From Oleiphilus messinensis (GTDB lineage: Bacteria; Pseudomonadota; Gammaproteobacteria; Pseudomonadales; Oleiphilaceae), in the NCBI RefSeq assembly GCF_002162375.1, contig NZ_CP021425.1, forward strand, positions 3,480,766 through 3,544,765: a DNA stretch of 64,000 nucleotides, given 5' to 3'. Position numbers and translations under genes: made by a program. Below the pieces are notes generated by a model. It was not told where the DNA came from. It searched no databases and was given only the letters and a program-made list of their open reading frames with translations. This document shows, one piece after another, positions 45,266 to 54,993 of this stretch (positions are counted from its first letter, which is position 1; each line of letters opens with the position of its first letter).

Positions 45266-46681
45266 ATGGATAACAACCTACTCCCACAACTTACCGTATT
45301 CACAACCTGCAAACCATTTGTCGGTGAAATTGCTGCAATGCAACGAAATGCGATCTACAGCTGGCAAGCGCTTGGCCTGAAGATCGTGCTGATCGGAAAC
45401 GATTTGGGTACAGCGAAAGTCGCAGCTGAAACCGGAGCCGTTCACATTGCCGACGTATTATCGACTCCCGGCGGTATACCATTGGTCAGCTCTTTGTTCG
45501 GGACCGCGCAACAGAATACAGATACTGCTTTTTTGGCCTACCTGAATTCTGATATCATTCTACTCCCGAATTTTATTGAAGCCCTGACTCCATTACTCCT
45601 ATCCCCAGAGCCGAATGCAAATCTGTTACTCAGCGCGCGTCGCATCAATATTCCACTGAGTGAGCTGATTGTTAATCAACAGCCAGATTGGCAAAGGGAA
45701 CTCGACAAACGTTGCTCAGACTTTGGCAGCTGGGATTATCCCAACGCCGTCGACTTGTTTCTTTTTAACCGCGATTTATATCGGGATATACCGGATTTCG
45801 CCATCGGCAGAATGCAATGGGATAACTGGTTAATCTGGAGTGCTAGACAAGCAGGTGCCAAGGTCATTGATGCATCACTTGATTTCGCACTGATACACCC
45901 CGTACATGGTTATGCTATACACAGTCAGGGCTGGCAGGAAATTACGCAAGGTGCTGATTCACAGATGAACCGGAAATTAGCCAAAAACCAACTCCTCGAA
46001 CTCGAATCGGGCAGTACCCACCTACTTGAACATGGGGAACTGATACCGAACGACGCCCAAAACCGCAAAAAAATCGCAAATACCTGCAAACCATCTCCGA
46101 CTAAAGAGTTATTAGGTACACTGAAATACTTATCCGTTAACACTCATAGGGTAAATCAATCCGTCACTCATCAACCACGGAACCTGCAACAGGCGATCGA
46201 TACTATTCGCACTCTACTCTATCGCCATAAAGAGTTCGTTCCGCAAAAAATCGACAGCTTAGCAAGTGAGGAAGAGTTTGATCAATGTATTACCAGGTCA
46301 TTAGATTATATGGAAACAAGGGGCTTAGACGCCGCACTACACGCCCTACAAAGCCTAGTGGCCAAACCACTACTCGAACTGCTAAAACAGGTAGAACGTT
46401 CGGGTAGACCTATCGTAATTTGGGGGGCAGGCCAACTCGGTATTAGGTTAAAAGCCTTGCTAAATCGTCACCAGTTAGTGGTAAGCGGTTTTGTTGATAC
46501 TGACCCAAACAAAAAAGGGTTAAAGATTGAATGCGTACCTGTGCTGGCCAAGTCCTGGAAAGAATTGATGCCCCTTATGTCCGCCAAGCCATATGTGCTG
46601 ATCGGCTCAATGTACTTTTCAGAAATTGAAAAACAGTTAAAGCAACATGGCTTAAGCCCCAATGAAGACTATTCAGGGTAG
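45266..46681 (+). CDS. Glycosyltransferase-like protein with C-terminal Rossmann module
   Basis: A 471-residue protein. The N-terminal ~240 residues look like a GT-A-type transferase (LTVFTTCKPFVGEIAAMQRNAIYSW, FLAYLNSDIILLPNF with a D..I/L motif, and MQWDNWLIWSARQAG). A helical linker follows. Residues ~383-471 form a separate Rossmann-like module (IVIWGAGQLGIRLKALL, GFVDTDPNKKG, VLIGSMYFSEIEKQL). It starts only 3 bp after the dehydrogenase stop, so it is coupled to it. The same C-terminal module recurs at 48411 and 60394. Function of the module is not known. Confidence 0.72.
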   Translation: MDNNLLPQLTVFTTCKPFVGEIAAMQRNAIYSWQALGLKIVLIGNDLGTAKVAAETGAVHIADVLSTPGGIPLVSSLFGTAQQNTDTAFLAYLNSDIILLPNFIEALTPLLLSPEPNANLLLSARRINIPLSELIVNQQPDWQRELDKRCSDFGSWDYPNAVDLFLFNRDLYRDIPDFAIGRMQWDNWLIWSARQAGAKVIDASLDFALIHPVHGYAIHSQGWQEITQGADSQMNRKLAKNQLLELESGSTHLLEHGELIPNDAQNRKKIANTCKPSPTKELLGTLKYLSVNTHRVNQSVTHQPRNLQQAIDTIRTLLYRHKEFVPQKIDSLASEEEFDQCITRSLDYMETRGLDAALHALQSLVAKPLLELLKQVERSGRPIVIWGAGQLGIRLKALLNRHQLVVSGFVDTDPNKKGLKIECVPVLAKSWKELMPLMSAKPYVLIGSMYFSEIEKQLKQHGLSPNEDYSG

Positions 46682-46758
46682 CGATGCCCTGCAACCAAGT
46701 GATCAACCAGATTGCAACAAATCAGTAATAACGACAACGTGCATGGTCCAAGCTAGCT

Positions 46759-48411
46759 ATGATTGATATTAAAGATTACTACGAAACTATTCTGTGGCCT
46801 GCGCCTTATGTTCGACAAGCCCTGAAACGGTCAGCGCAATTACCAGAGTCGCTATCTGCGTTAAAAAATCTGTATCAATACACTTTCGCAGAGCATCGCA
46901 TTTTCAGTACAGACACGCCTTTTGAACTCCCGTTAAGTCAGAAACTGGAACCACAAAAGCCTGCTGAACTTGTCGCCCATGATGACAATATACCGCTTAG
47001 TATCGTCACTATTACTCGTAATGATGATCATGTCGAACGAATGCAGGAGCGAACACAAGCTTTTATCGATAGCCTGTATTGGCTGAGTGAACACTATGCG
47101 AAGCCGGTCGAGCTCATTATTGTTGAATGGAATCCACCGAGTGACCGTAAGCCACTTGGAGCACAATTTAAGTTCCGGAAAAAGCATCCTTACTTATCGA
47201 TCATCATCATTACAGTTCCAAGCGAAATTCATCAAAACTATCAACTTGCTGATGACCTCCCTCTCTATCAAATGATTGGAAAAAACGTGGGTATCAGAAG
47301 GGCACGGGGTAAATTCGTATTGGCAACCAATATTGATGTGCTTTTGTCCAAAGAGCTGTTCGAATTCATTACCGATGATGATTTAATGCCTGGACGGCAC
47401 TATCGCTCCAACCGCTGGGATGTTGATCGCACCATACTTGATCTGGATAGCCCGGAGGTAATGTTGACGGAAGCGAGAAATCTGTGTTTCCAGGTAAACT
47501 ATCCAGAGGGCGTCAAGCTCAAGCAAGACCTTAACCACACGGCCAACAGCCATGACAACCATGCATCAGGTTTAGCCATGTCCAAACTGCACACGTGGGC
47601 ATGTGGTGATTTTCAGTTGTTACATCGCGATGACTGGGCGAAACTAACCGGCTATTCGGAGCTGGATGCGTATAGTTTTCACCTGGACTCTTTATTCGCA
47701 ATCACTTGCCACTACGCAGGCATCGAAGAAGTAGCACTGCCTGATCAATTTCCTCATTTCCATATTGATCATACCCTTGGTACCCCCGTAAAGTCGAACA
47801 CCTATATCATTAATGAGAAAAAAGCCCTCTATCACCTCTGCTATATGAGCTTACTGCGCAGTGACTATCAAATGCAGCTCCGTAATGATTGTTACATTTT
47901 CAACGAGCCTCACTGGGGATTAAGTGGATTTACACTGCCCTACCAACAGGTCTCGAGGGCGGACTGGGAGGTCACTGAGCTCACTTATCAATCAATAGGC
48001 GAGAACAAAAGCCCGGCATCCCGACAGTCACCTCAGTACTTTCAGTCAAACGAAAAACAGTACGAAGAAGAAGTGTACACACGCTTCCTGTCAGAGGCGT
48101 ATTTTAAAACCGAGATTTACCTCAAAACCGAGCATAGCGCCAAAAAGCTCTTCATTTGGGGGGCAGGTAAACGAGGCCAGATCCATATGAATCAGTTATC
48201 CAGGAGAGGCATATCCATCTCCGGCTTTATACATGGCACCAATACACCCATTGCGGATGAACTAGACGGTATACCAGTACACTCGGCTAGTGACTTCCTG
48301 CTTAGCGCTGATGTTTTTATTTTGATTGCGTCAATTTTCGCTGAAGAAATCATTCAACATCTCCAGTCATTGGGCGCTAAAGAAGGTGAACAATTCTTGG
48401 TATTGATGTAA
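46759..48411 (+). CDS. GT2-like glycosyltransferase with C-terminal Rossmann module
   Basis: A 550-residue protein. About 70-350 resemble a GT2/GT-A transferase: IPLSIVTITRNDDH, VELIIVEWNPPSD, GIRRARGKFVLATNIDVLLS (metal-site region), and DFQLLHRDDWAKLTGYSE. An N-terminal helical segment (1-70) is unassigned. Residues 464-550 are the WGAG-type module (LFIWGAGKRGQIHMNQL, GFIHGTNT, VFILIASIFAEEIIQHL). The stop overlaps the next start by 1 bp (TAATG). Sugar unknown. Confidence 0.75.
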   Translation: MIDIKDYYETILWPAPYVRQALKRSAQLPESLSALKNLYQYTFAEHRIFSTDTPFELPLSQKLEPQKPAELVAHDDNIPLSIVTITRNDDHVERMQERTQAFIDSLYWLSEHYAKPVELIIVEWNPPSDRKPLGAQFKFRKKHPYLSIIIITVPSEIHQNYQLADDLPLYQMIGKNVGIRRARGKFVLATNIDVLLSKELFEFITDDDLMPGRHYRSNRWDVDRTILDLDSPEVMLTEARNLCFQVNYPEGVKLKQDLNHTANSHDNHASGLAMSKLHTWACGDFQLLHRDDWAKLTGYSELDAYSFHLDSLFAITCHYAGIEEVALPDQFPHFHIDHTLGTPVKSNTYIINEKKALYHLCYMSLLRSDYQMQLRNDCYIFNEPHWGLSGFTLPYQQVSRADWEVTELTYQSIGENKSPASRQSPQYFQSNEKQYEEEVYTRFLSEAYFKTEIYLKTEHSAKKLFIWGAGKRGQIHMNQLSRRGISISGFIHGTNTPIADELDGIPVHSASDFLLSADVFILIASIFAEEIIQHLQSLGAKEGEQFLVLM

Positions 48412-49691
48412 TGGATAACGGAAACTCACAGCAAGCTATACTACGCGTATTTGATTTTATTAATCATCACTCAATCTTACATGGCCCAACTCATTTACAT
48501 GCCTGTAAGGATGAACTGAACAACGCTTTTCTGTATTGCGAAACGCCCAGTAAACAGTGGAATTATGCCTTCCACTATAACTTGTCCCTACACTCGTTGT
48601 TACCTGATTTCGATCCAAGCACAAAGGAATTACTGATTGACATAGAAGTGACCGTTGCGAATGGTTCTATCGGAATTGGCCTAGTTGGAGCCAATCTGCA
48701 AAACTACCTATCGAGAGAATTACAGCAGCCTGAGGGTCAAGACCGATGCAAACTCACTATTTATTGGTCCGCTAACACCTTCGAAGCAAACCTGGTATTT
48801 CGTCAGGTTAGTGACAGCAATACAGTATCAAAATTCAATCTACACAATATTCAATTCCGGCAGGAACCGCTCGGGTATTCAAAAACTAACACAGGATTTC
48901 CCACAAACAACGAAGTCAACTTGTCCGAACAAATCAGAAACTCTATAGCCAAGCCTGGAAAACATAAACTCAAGAAAACTAATCCGGTTATTGTCGAGAC
49001 TCGTGATGTCAATAAACTACCCTCAATCCTAAACGGAAACAAAGAAGTAAAAATCCCAATAGCTAGGGATAAGCACTGCCTGGATTGGAGTATGGAAGAA
49101 GACGATTCCAATATTTTGAGATACATTTTTCAGACGCTTAACCCCCAGCGCCACTTGGAATTCGGGACTTGGAAGGGCTTCGGCACTAAACTATGTGCAG
49201 AAAATTGCGATGCAAGAATATGGACTCTAAATTTACCCGAAGGAGAAAAAAATGCCCAAGGTGAACCAATCTATATCGAATCAGGTTCACAAGGCCCAAC
49301 AATACAAACTGACTGTGGTGACATGATTGGTCACCTCTATCGCGAGGCAGGCTTTTCAAACCGGGTGAATCAAATCCTCGTTGATTCGAATGAATGGGAC
49401 AGCTCCATATTTGAAGATGGTTACTTCGACACAATCCTAATTGATGGTGGTCACGATTTCGGCACAGTAACAAATGACACCAACCAAGCCCTTCGCCTAC
49501 TCCGTCCAGGGGGAATATTAATGTGGCACGACTTCTGTCCCACTGTCCAGGCGTTAAATCAATTCGCATCTATCCGGGGTGTAGCCCAGTCAATTGAAAG
49601 CAACTGGCAAACTATCTCAAAAGAATTAGATAGTATTTATTGGCTCAAGCCGAGCTATCTACTACTCGGGATAAAAAATAGTCACATTTAA
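48411..49691 (+). CDS. SAM methyltransferase with unassigned N-terminal domain
   Basis: A 426-residue protein. The first ~200 residues are unrecognised (mixed beta, many Asn/Gln). The C-terminal ~200 are a class I methyltransferase of the Methyltransf_24 type: RHLEFGTWKGFGTKLCAEN is motif I, DTILIDGGHDFGTVTND the acceptor Asp/His motif, LLRPGGILMWHDF the later strand. The start codon overlaps the GT2-like stop by one base. It probably methylates a sugar or nucleotide-sugar in the island. Confidence 0.75.
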   Translation: MDNGNSQQAILRVFDFINHHSILHGPTHLHACKDELNNAFLYCETPSKQWNYAFHYNLSLHSLLPDFDPSTKELLIDIEVTVANGSIGIGLVGANLQNYLSRELQQPEGQDRCKLTIYWSANTFEANLVFRQVSDSNTVSKFNLHNIQFRQEPLGYSKTNTGFPTNNEVNLSEQIRNSIAKPGKHKLKKTNPVIVETRDVNKLPSILNGNKEVKIPIARDKHCLDWSMEEDDSNILRYIFQTLNPQRHLEFGTWKGFGTKLCAENCDARIWTLNLPEGEKNAQGEPIYIESGSQGPTIQTDCGDMIGHLYREAGFSNRVNQILVDSNEWDSSIFEDGYFDTILIDGGHDFGTVTNDTNQALRLLRPGGILMWHDFCPTVQALNQFASIRGVAQSIESNWQTISKELDSIYWLKPSYLLLGIKNSHI

Positions 49692-49756
49692 GTTTTGAAT
49701 TAATACGAATTAATTTTGCCCTATACCAACAGAATATTTTGGAAGGAAACACCACA

Positions 49757-51892
49757 ATGGCCCTCGTTCTCGGAACCAAAATAGCACAACATGACGCCTG
49801 TTTTGCACTGGTAAAAGATGGTGAAGTATTGTGTATTTATGAGGAAGAAAGGTTTAATCGGATAAAACATGGGCATTGCTCCACAAGTGTTGCACTAAAC
49901 CGACTGTTGAGTGACTACGGAATAACCGTATCTGATATTGACTATGTGACGAATTATATCGATGTTCAATTATTTCCGTTTATCCTTAACGATATATTGG
50001 ATCCATCATTTCGAGCAGCAAAGCTGGCAGCCAATCCTGAAGATAAAAACTCTATGATGGACTGGTTCTACAATGCTTACGCCGGTATGTTACTGACCTA
50101 TGGGTTCGAAAAATCAAAAATAGTATCCGTCAGACATCACTTGGCCCACATGGCTGGTGCATTTTACCCCTCACCATGCCATAGCGCAGCACTGATCAGC
50201 GCAGACGGATTTGGCGAAGCGGAGTCGGCCGTCATCGCAAAAGGTGAAGGATCAGATATTCAGATTTTGCAATCGAATGAATATCCAGCATCTCTGGGTG
50301 CACTGTATCTCGCATTTACTAACTTTTTAGGTTGGGATTATGGTGAGGAAGGTAAAACAATGGCTTTGGCAAGTTATGGCAAACCAAAGTATCTTGATAA
50401 ATTCATCGGGGAATACCTGAATCTCCAAGACAATGGCTTTTTCACCTACCGTAAACCAGAATTACTGGGGGAATGTACCTTCCTTGTAAACCCATTCGTT
50501 GAGAAAATGTTTGGTACACCTAGAAAACGCGAAGACAAATTAACCCAATACCATATGGATATCGCAGCAACAATCCAGGAATTTACGAACCAGACATTTA
50601 TCAAGCTCGCCAAAGAAGCCAAAAAACTTACCAACGAGAAGACGCTTGTCATTTCAGGCGGCGTGGCATTGAATAGCGTCGCAAACGGACAAATATTAAA
50701 ACAAAACCTGTTCGATGAAGTGCTTGCATACCCCCACTCTAACGATGCGGGAACCGCAGTCGGCGGCGCGCTCTGGGTTGAATACTCGAAGCTGGGTAAC
50801 AAAAGGCAAAACCATTGGTATTTTAATCACGCCTACCTTGGCACCCAGATCGATTCAGAAAACATTGAATCAGTAGCCGAAAAGTATGACCTTTCATACA
50901 AAAAAGTCGAAAACCCGGCGAAGGTTGCTGCAGACTTGATTTCAGAGGGAAAAATCGTTGGATGGGTTCAGGGACGTGCTGAAATTGGCCCGAGAGCACT
51001 GGGAAATCGCTCCATACTTGGCAATCCGGCTAATGCAAACATCAAGAATCTGATAAATTCCAAAGTTAAAAATCGAGAAAATTGGCGCCCCTTTGCCCCC
51101 TCGGTATTGGCTGAGGATGCGGCTTTATATTTCGACACAAATCAAAAACTCCCGTATATGATTATTGTCGCAGATGTCCGCCCGGAGTGGCGCGACAAAA
51201 TACCTTCCGTGATCCACGTCGATGGCACTGCGCGGGTACAAACAGTTGACAAAAATGTAAACCCGCGGTTTTACGAACTGCTGACAGAAATGAAACGCAA
51301 AACGGGCTTAGGTATGGTTCTTAACACATCATTTAATGCCGGTGGAGAACCGATCATCTCCACAACAGAACAGGCGATCAAAAATTTCCTGACAACAGAA
51401 ATGGATGCACTCATAATCGACAACGCTGTTTTTGAAGATAAAGCGAACGCTCAACCATGTGATAAATTCGCCGTTCATCAATCTACTTTTGCTGCTCTTG
51501 ATCCAACCAAACCTTTATATGTTTTGGGGGTTTCTGATAACTCTGACATATCTTTCTATACAGAGTTTTTGTCTCATCTAGCATATTGGGAGCAACCTGT
51601 AGCCATACACCCGCACCTTGAAAAATTATCCGGCATCAAGCTCAATGCACTTTTACCGGAGCAAATTATTGAGGATCCAGGCTTCGACAATGCCTCTATA
51701 CTGGTACTCGGAGGGCAAACTGCAAGCCATTGGACTTTTGATGCATACTTGATTCGCGCGGAACTCGTAGTGCAAGGTTTTGACTATTTCCCGAACCATC
51801 AAATATTATCGATAGCCCAAAACGGCGGTGTCAGTGACCTGAACGTACTTCAACTTCATCAGAAATTCATGCTTGAAAATGGCCAATTCTGA
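49757..51892 (+). CDS. NodU/CmcH-family O-carbamoyltransferase with extra C-terminal domain
   Basis: About 711 residues. The family uses carbamoyl phosphate and ATP to carbamoylate sugar hydroxyls. The N-terminal Kae1-like half starts VLGTKIAQHDACFALV...YEEERFNRIKHG, with HHLAHMAGAFYPSP (metal His) and GEEGKTMALASYG. The C-terminal half has GRAEIGPRALGNRSIL and FNAGGEPIISTTEQAI. The last ~125 residues (from PLYVLGVSDNSDISFY) exceed the usual length and look Rossmann-like, possibly a diverged version of the WGAG module. The ATG at 49757 sits 9 nt after GGAAGGA; the frame opens at a TTG slightly earlier. It points to a carbamoylated sugar. Confidence 0.88.
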   Translation: MALVLGTKIAQHDACFALVKDGEVLCIYEEERFNRIKHGHCSTSVALNRLLSDYGITVSDIDYVTNYIDVQLFPFILNDILDPSFRAAKLAANPEDKNSMMDWFYNAYAGMLLTYGFEKSKIVSVRHHLAHMAGAFYPSPCHSAALISADGFGEAESAVIAKGEGSDIQILQSNEYPASLGALYLAFTNFLGWDYGEEGKTMALASYGKPKYLDKFIGEYLNLQDNGFFTYRKPELLGECTFLVNPFVEKMFGTPRKREDKLTQYHMDIAATIQEFTNQTFIKLAKEAKKLTNEKTLVISGGVALNSVANGQILKQNLFDEVLAYPHSNDAGTAVGGALWVEYSKLGNKRQNHWYFNHAYLGTQIDSENIESVAEKYDLSYKKVENPAKVAADLISEGKIVGWVQGRAEIGPRALGNRSILGNPANANIKNLINSKVKNRENWRPFAPSVLAEDAALYFDTNQKLPYMIIVADVRPEWRDKIPSVIHVDGTARVQTVDKNVNPRFYELLTEMKRKTGLGMVLNTSFNAGGEPIISTTEQAIKNFLTTEMDALIIDNAVFEDKANAQPCDKFAVHQSTFAALDPTKPLYVLGVSDNSDISFYTEFLSHLAYWEQPVAIHPHLEKLSGIKLNALLPEQIIEDPGFDNASILVLGGQTASHWTFDAYLIRAELVVQGFDYFPNHQILSIAQNGGVSDLNVLQLHQKFMLENGQF

Positions 51893-51957
51893 CTAAAAAG
51901 CAAAATACAGTACTCTAAAGTTATCCATTTCACCACTAAGTTTGAGGGTAAAACGCT

Positions 51958-52509
51958 GTGGATCAGGGGCAAACTATTTCAAAGTTATCGATAAGTGGAG
52001 GTCAATACGCGCCGGTTTATTGGATCACCGGTTTGTCCGGGTCTGGCAAATCTACACTTGGCAATGCGCTTTACCTAAAATTAAAACAACAAAATCCAGC
52101 TACTGTGTTTCTGGATGGCGATAATCTCAGACAAGTGTATGGCGACAGTGCAAGTTACGATTCCGAGAGCCGTAAATCTATCGCAAAACAGAATGCAAGA
52201 CTTGCCCACCTATTGTCTTCTCAAGGCATACAGGTCGTGATTGCCACAATTTCACTGTTTCACGAAGTGCAGGACTGGAATCGAAAGAATCTACCAGGTT
52301 ATGTGGAGATTTTCCTGGACACGCCGATAACGATTATAAAAGCGCGGTGTGCGAAAGGGTTGTACTCGGAAAACTCCACCAATATGGTGGGGCAAGACGT
52401 GTTTGCTGAATACCCCCTGAACCCCCACTTTGTTTTCGATACGACTAATTTAGCGCCAGAGAATATCGTAGAGACAATTATAAAAGAAACCCCTTTCGGA
52501 CAAGATTAA
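51958..52509 (+). CDS. CysC-like P-loop kinase, candidate cytidine diphosphoramidate kinase
   Basis: A 183-residue APS-kinase-family protein: Walker A GLSGSGKS (25-32), LDGDNLRQVYG (52-62), SIAKQNARLAHLLSSQG, and ARCAKGLY. The lid region differs from true APS kinases: NMVGQDVFAEYPLNPH replaces the usual FTGIDDPYE segment. The Campylobacter CysC homologue Cj1415 phosphorylates the 3'-OH of CDP-phosphoramidate. With the other three enzymes of that pathway at 56581-60342, the same role fits best here. True PAPS synthesis for a sulfotransferase is the alternative; no ATP sulfurylase is present. The start is GTG at 51958 behind GAGGG. It is followed by a TTG-started methyltransferase. Confidence 0.75.
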   Translation: MDQGQTISKLSISGGQYAPVYWITGLSGSGKSTLGNALYLKLKQQNPATVFLDGDNLRQVYGDSASYDSESRKSIAKQNARLAHLLSSQGIQVVIATISLFHEVQDWNRKNLPGYVEIFLDTPITIIKARCAKGLYSENSTNMVGQDVFAEYPLNPHFVFDTTNLAPENIVETIIKETPFGQD

Positions 52510-52541
52510 AAATTATTTTTACCAAAAACAGGAGTATCAAT

Positions 52542-53294
52542 TTGAATACCCAGTGGGACTATTCTCAATTAGCAGAAGCGTATCTAAAAAGACCGAACTA
52601 CTCTGATACAGCAATTCAGAGCATCCTATCGATTATGGGTATCGACGAATCAAGCACCATCTGTGACGTTGGAGCGGGTACTGCACACCTTACTTTGGCT
52701 TTAGCTACATCAGGCTGCCAGATTGTCTCCGTTGAACCGAATGACAACATGCGTAAGCATGGACAAAAGCGGACAGAACTTCTCAGAAATGTGGAGTGGG
52801 TCAAAGCGACTGGCGAAGCTACAGAACAATCCGGAAACACGTTTGATGCAGTCACATTTGGCTCTTCGTTTAATGTACTGGATCGTCCTAAAGCATTGAA
52901 AGAGGTTCGCAGAATAGCCAAACCTTACGGCTGGTTTGCCGCAATGTGGAATCATAGGGATCTGCAGAACCCGATTCAGGCGGATATTGAAAAAATTATC
53001 ATGTCTCACATCCCCGAATACAATTACGGCGTAAGACGAGAAGACCAAACTAGTATCATCAACGAAAGCGGATATTTTAAAGACGTCGTAAAGCTGGAAG
53101 GATCCGTTATTCATAAGCAAAGCATCGAAGAAGTTGTTCAAGCATGGCGTTCACATGCCACATTACATCGCCAGTCCCCAGGTAAATTTGAGCAAATCAT
53201 TCAAGACATTGAAAACTATTTAAATAGTCTGGATGCAGTCGAAATTCAAATCCCCTATACAACGAGAATCTGGCTGGCACAACTTCGCGACTAA
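52542..53294 (+). CDS. SAM methyltransferase, candidate phosphoramidate O-methyltransferase
   Basis: A 250-residue class I methyltransferase. It opens NTQWDYSQLAEAYLKRPNYSD; motif I is ICDVGAGTAHLTLALA, followed by SVEPNDNMRKHGQ, AVTFGSSFNVLDRP and PYGWFAAMWNHRD. The Campylobacter phosphoramidate cluster carries two methyltransferase genes (Cj1419/Cj1420) thought to make the O-methyl group; this gene follows the CysC-like kinase by 32 bp and is the natural candidate. The start is TTG at 52542 behind GGAG (7 nt); no ATG fits. The substrate is inference. Confidence 0.7.
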   Translation: MNTQWDYSQLAEAYLKRPNYSDTAIQSILSIMGIDESSTICDVGAGTAHLTLALATSGCQIVSVEPNDNMRKHGQKRTELLRNVEWVKATGEATEQSGNTFDAVTFGSSFNVLDRPKALKEVRRIAKPYGWFAAMWNHRDLQNPIQADIEKIIMSHIPEYNYGVRREDQTSIINESGYFKDVVKLEGSVIHKQSIEEVVQAWRSHATLHRQSPGKFEQIIQDIENYLNSLDAVEIQIPYTTRIWLAQLRD

Positions 53295-53350
53295 GCATTA
53301 ACTATGTTCAATCAAGGCACTCTTTGCGACATAAGAATAAGGTTATCAAC

Positions 53351-54973
53351 ATGAAAAAATGCGTGGCTCCCTGGTACGAACTCAACATGAGCGCCCCACA
53401 CAACCGAGTAAGTGCTTGTTGCTATTACTCTGCTGAAACGGCGGACTGGGAAAATGGGACGTTGAAACCAATCGAAAGTTATTGGAACGGGACAGAACTA
53501 CAAAAAATTAGAAAAATACAAACTGGACAAAGTTATACAGGTGCCAACGGTTGCGACAACTGTCATTTTTATCAGAATCAGATTACAGATAGCCGACAAG
53601 CTTATGCAAAATTCAGTGTAGCAAATCCAAATCAACTCTCGAAACAACAACAACAAAACCTAGAACTGGCTCAGAATGAATTTGATTCCGGAGCTATTGA
53701 GCTCAAATCCACGCCCTTACGTCTGTATGCCAATTTCGGTTTCTTCTGTAATTTATCGTGCAAATTTTGCATCCAAGTCCCAAGTCGGCAAGAGCTGCGC
53801 AATGATATCATAACATCCGATCAAATTTACAAATGGAAGACACCATTAAAATCCGCTCTATCTATTGATGTGATAGGTGGAGAACCCTTTGCGCTGCCAG
53901 AGTCATTGAAGTTTATACGACGGTTCTGTGAAGATGACGAGATGAACAGTGTAACACTCAACATTTACACTAACGCAACCCTGCTGCATAAACATTTCAA
54001 GCCATTAACCCATAAGAAAAAACTGGGTCTATTCATCAGCCTGGATTCAGTCTATGAAGGCTATGACAGCGTCAGGTTGGGTGGATCCTGGGAACAGACC
54101 GAGCGAAATGTAAAAGAAGCATTACGTATCAAACGGGAAGAAAACCCGGACTGGAACATCACTACCAACGCTGCAATCATGTTCAGAACGATTCCTTTCT
54201 TGCCGGATTTTGCAAACTGGCATGTTGAAAATGATGTCCCAACAATGTTTTATGATTTCATTAACACATATGGTGTAGAGGATATATTTTTTACGCAAAA
54301 CGTAATCGCGAACCCCCAACTCCTCGACAATCTCCCTGAATGGGAGAGTTACTTTGATCGCGCCATCAATATTTTCAAAGATGGTGGACAAATTTATCCA
54401 GCCGAAACACTTGAGCTATCCAAACAAAAAATCATCACGGCACTAGAGAACCTTAACCAACGAATCAAAGTGATTGATCCAAGAAAATCGGTAGCGGGAA
54501 CCAGCTTGATTAAAGCATCAAATGCTGAGGACGTTCTCAGTTTCTTTGAACTAAGATCTAGAGACATAGAATCAGTTTCATTTGTAAAACACGATGAGTC
54601 ATCGTTCATACTAAACAGCAAATTCAGCGATGACAAAGCCATAACGAACTGGATGACCGTTAATCCAGCAGAAACTGCACTGGTAACACTTAAAGCCCAA
54701 TGGAGTAAACCTGAAAAGTTTGAATCAAGATTAAGCCATGTTGCACTGCAAAGTCATAATGGACAATTTTTGGAAGGAATGCGCTATTACAATGAAACAG
54801 ACCAGAATATCGAATTGGTTACAACCATTGAACTACCATCAGATACCAAAAGTATTCGCGTAAATATAACACCAACAGGTGAAGAGCCTTCCCACCTTCC
54901 AAATCAGCTTTATCTCTACACCGATCAACAAGCAGGTCGATTCGACTCAAATCTGATTGCACGAGTCGGGTGA
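53351..54973 (+). CDS. Radical SAM protein with N-terminal SPASM-like Cys cluster, copy 1
   Basis: About 540 residues. The N-terminus has a SPASM-type arrangement: CVAPWYELNMSA, then SACCYYS, ESYWNGTELQKIRKIQ, and GCDNCHF, normally found at the C-terminus of SPASM enzymes. The radical SAM core follows (about 130-330) with CNLSCKFC, DVIGGEPF and LFISLDSVYEGYDS. The last ~150 residues look like a beta-sandwich (HVALQSHNGQFLEG..., TKSIRVNITPTGEEPSHLP). The ATG at 53351 has TAAGG 8 nt upstream and matches the start of copy 2. Possible reactions include sugar deoxygenation, dehydrogenation or peptide modification; not determined. Confidence 0.8.
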   Translation: MKKCVAPWYELNMSAPHNRVSACCYYSAETADWENGTLKPIESYWNGTELQKIRKIQTGQSYTGANGCDNCHFYQNQITDSRQAYAKFSVANPNQLSKQQQQNLELAQNEFDSGAIELKSTPLRLYANFGFFCNLSCKFCIQVPSRQELRNDIITSDQIYKWKTPLKSALSIDVIGGEPFALPESLKFIRRFCEDDEMNSVTLNIYTNATLLHKHFKPLTHKKKLGLFISLDSVYEGYDSVRLGGSWEQTERNVKEALRIKREENPDWNITTNAAIMFRTIPFLPDFANWHVENDVPTMFYDFINTYGVEDIFFTQNVIANPQLLDNLPEWESYFDRAINIFKDGGQIYPAETLELSKQKIITALENLNQRIKVIDPRKSVAGTSLIKASNAEDVLSFFELRSRDIESVSFVKHDESSFILNSKFSDDKAITNWMTVNPAETALVTLKAQWSKPEKFESRLSHVALQSHNGQFLEGMRYYNETDQNIELVTTIELPSDTKSIRVNITPTGEEPSHLPNQLYLYTDQQAGRFDSNLIARVG

Positions 54974-54993
54974 GAAATTTGGTTAATAGCAAG

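Noticed and set aside
51958-52509. Sulfate-assimilation APS kinase (cysC)
   Set aside because: No cysD/cysN/cysH nearby and the substrate-lid motif differs; kept only as an alternative in the feature text.
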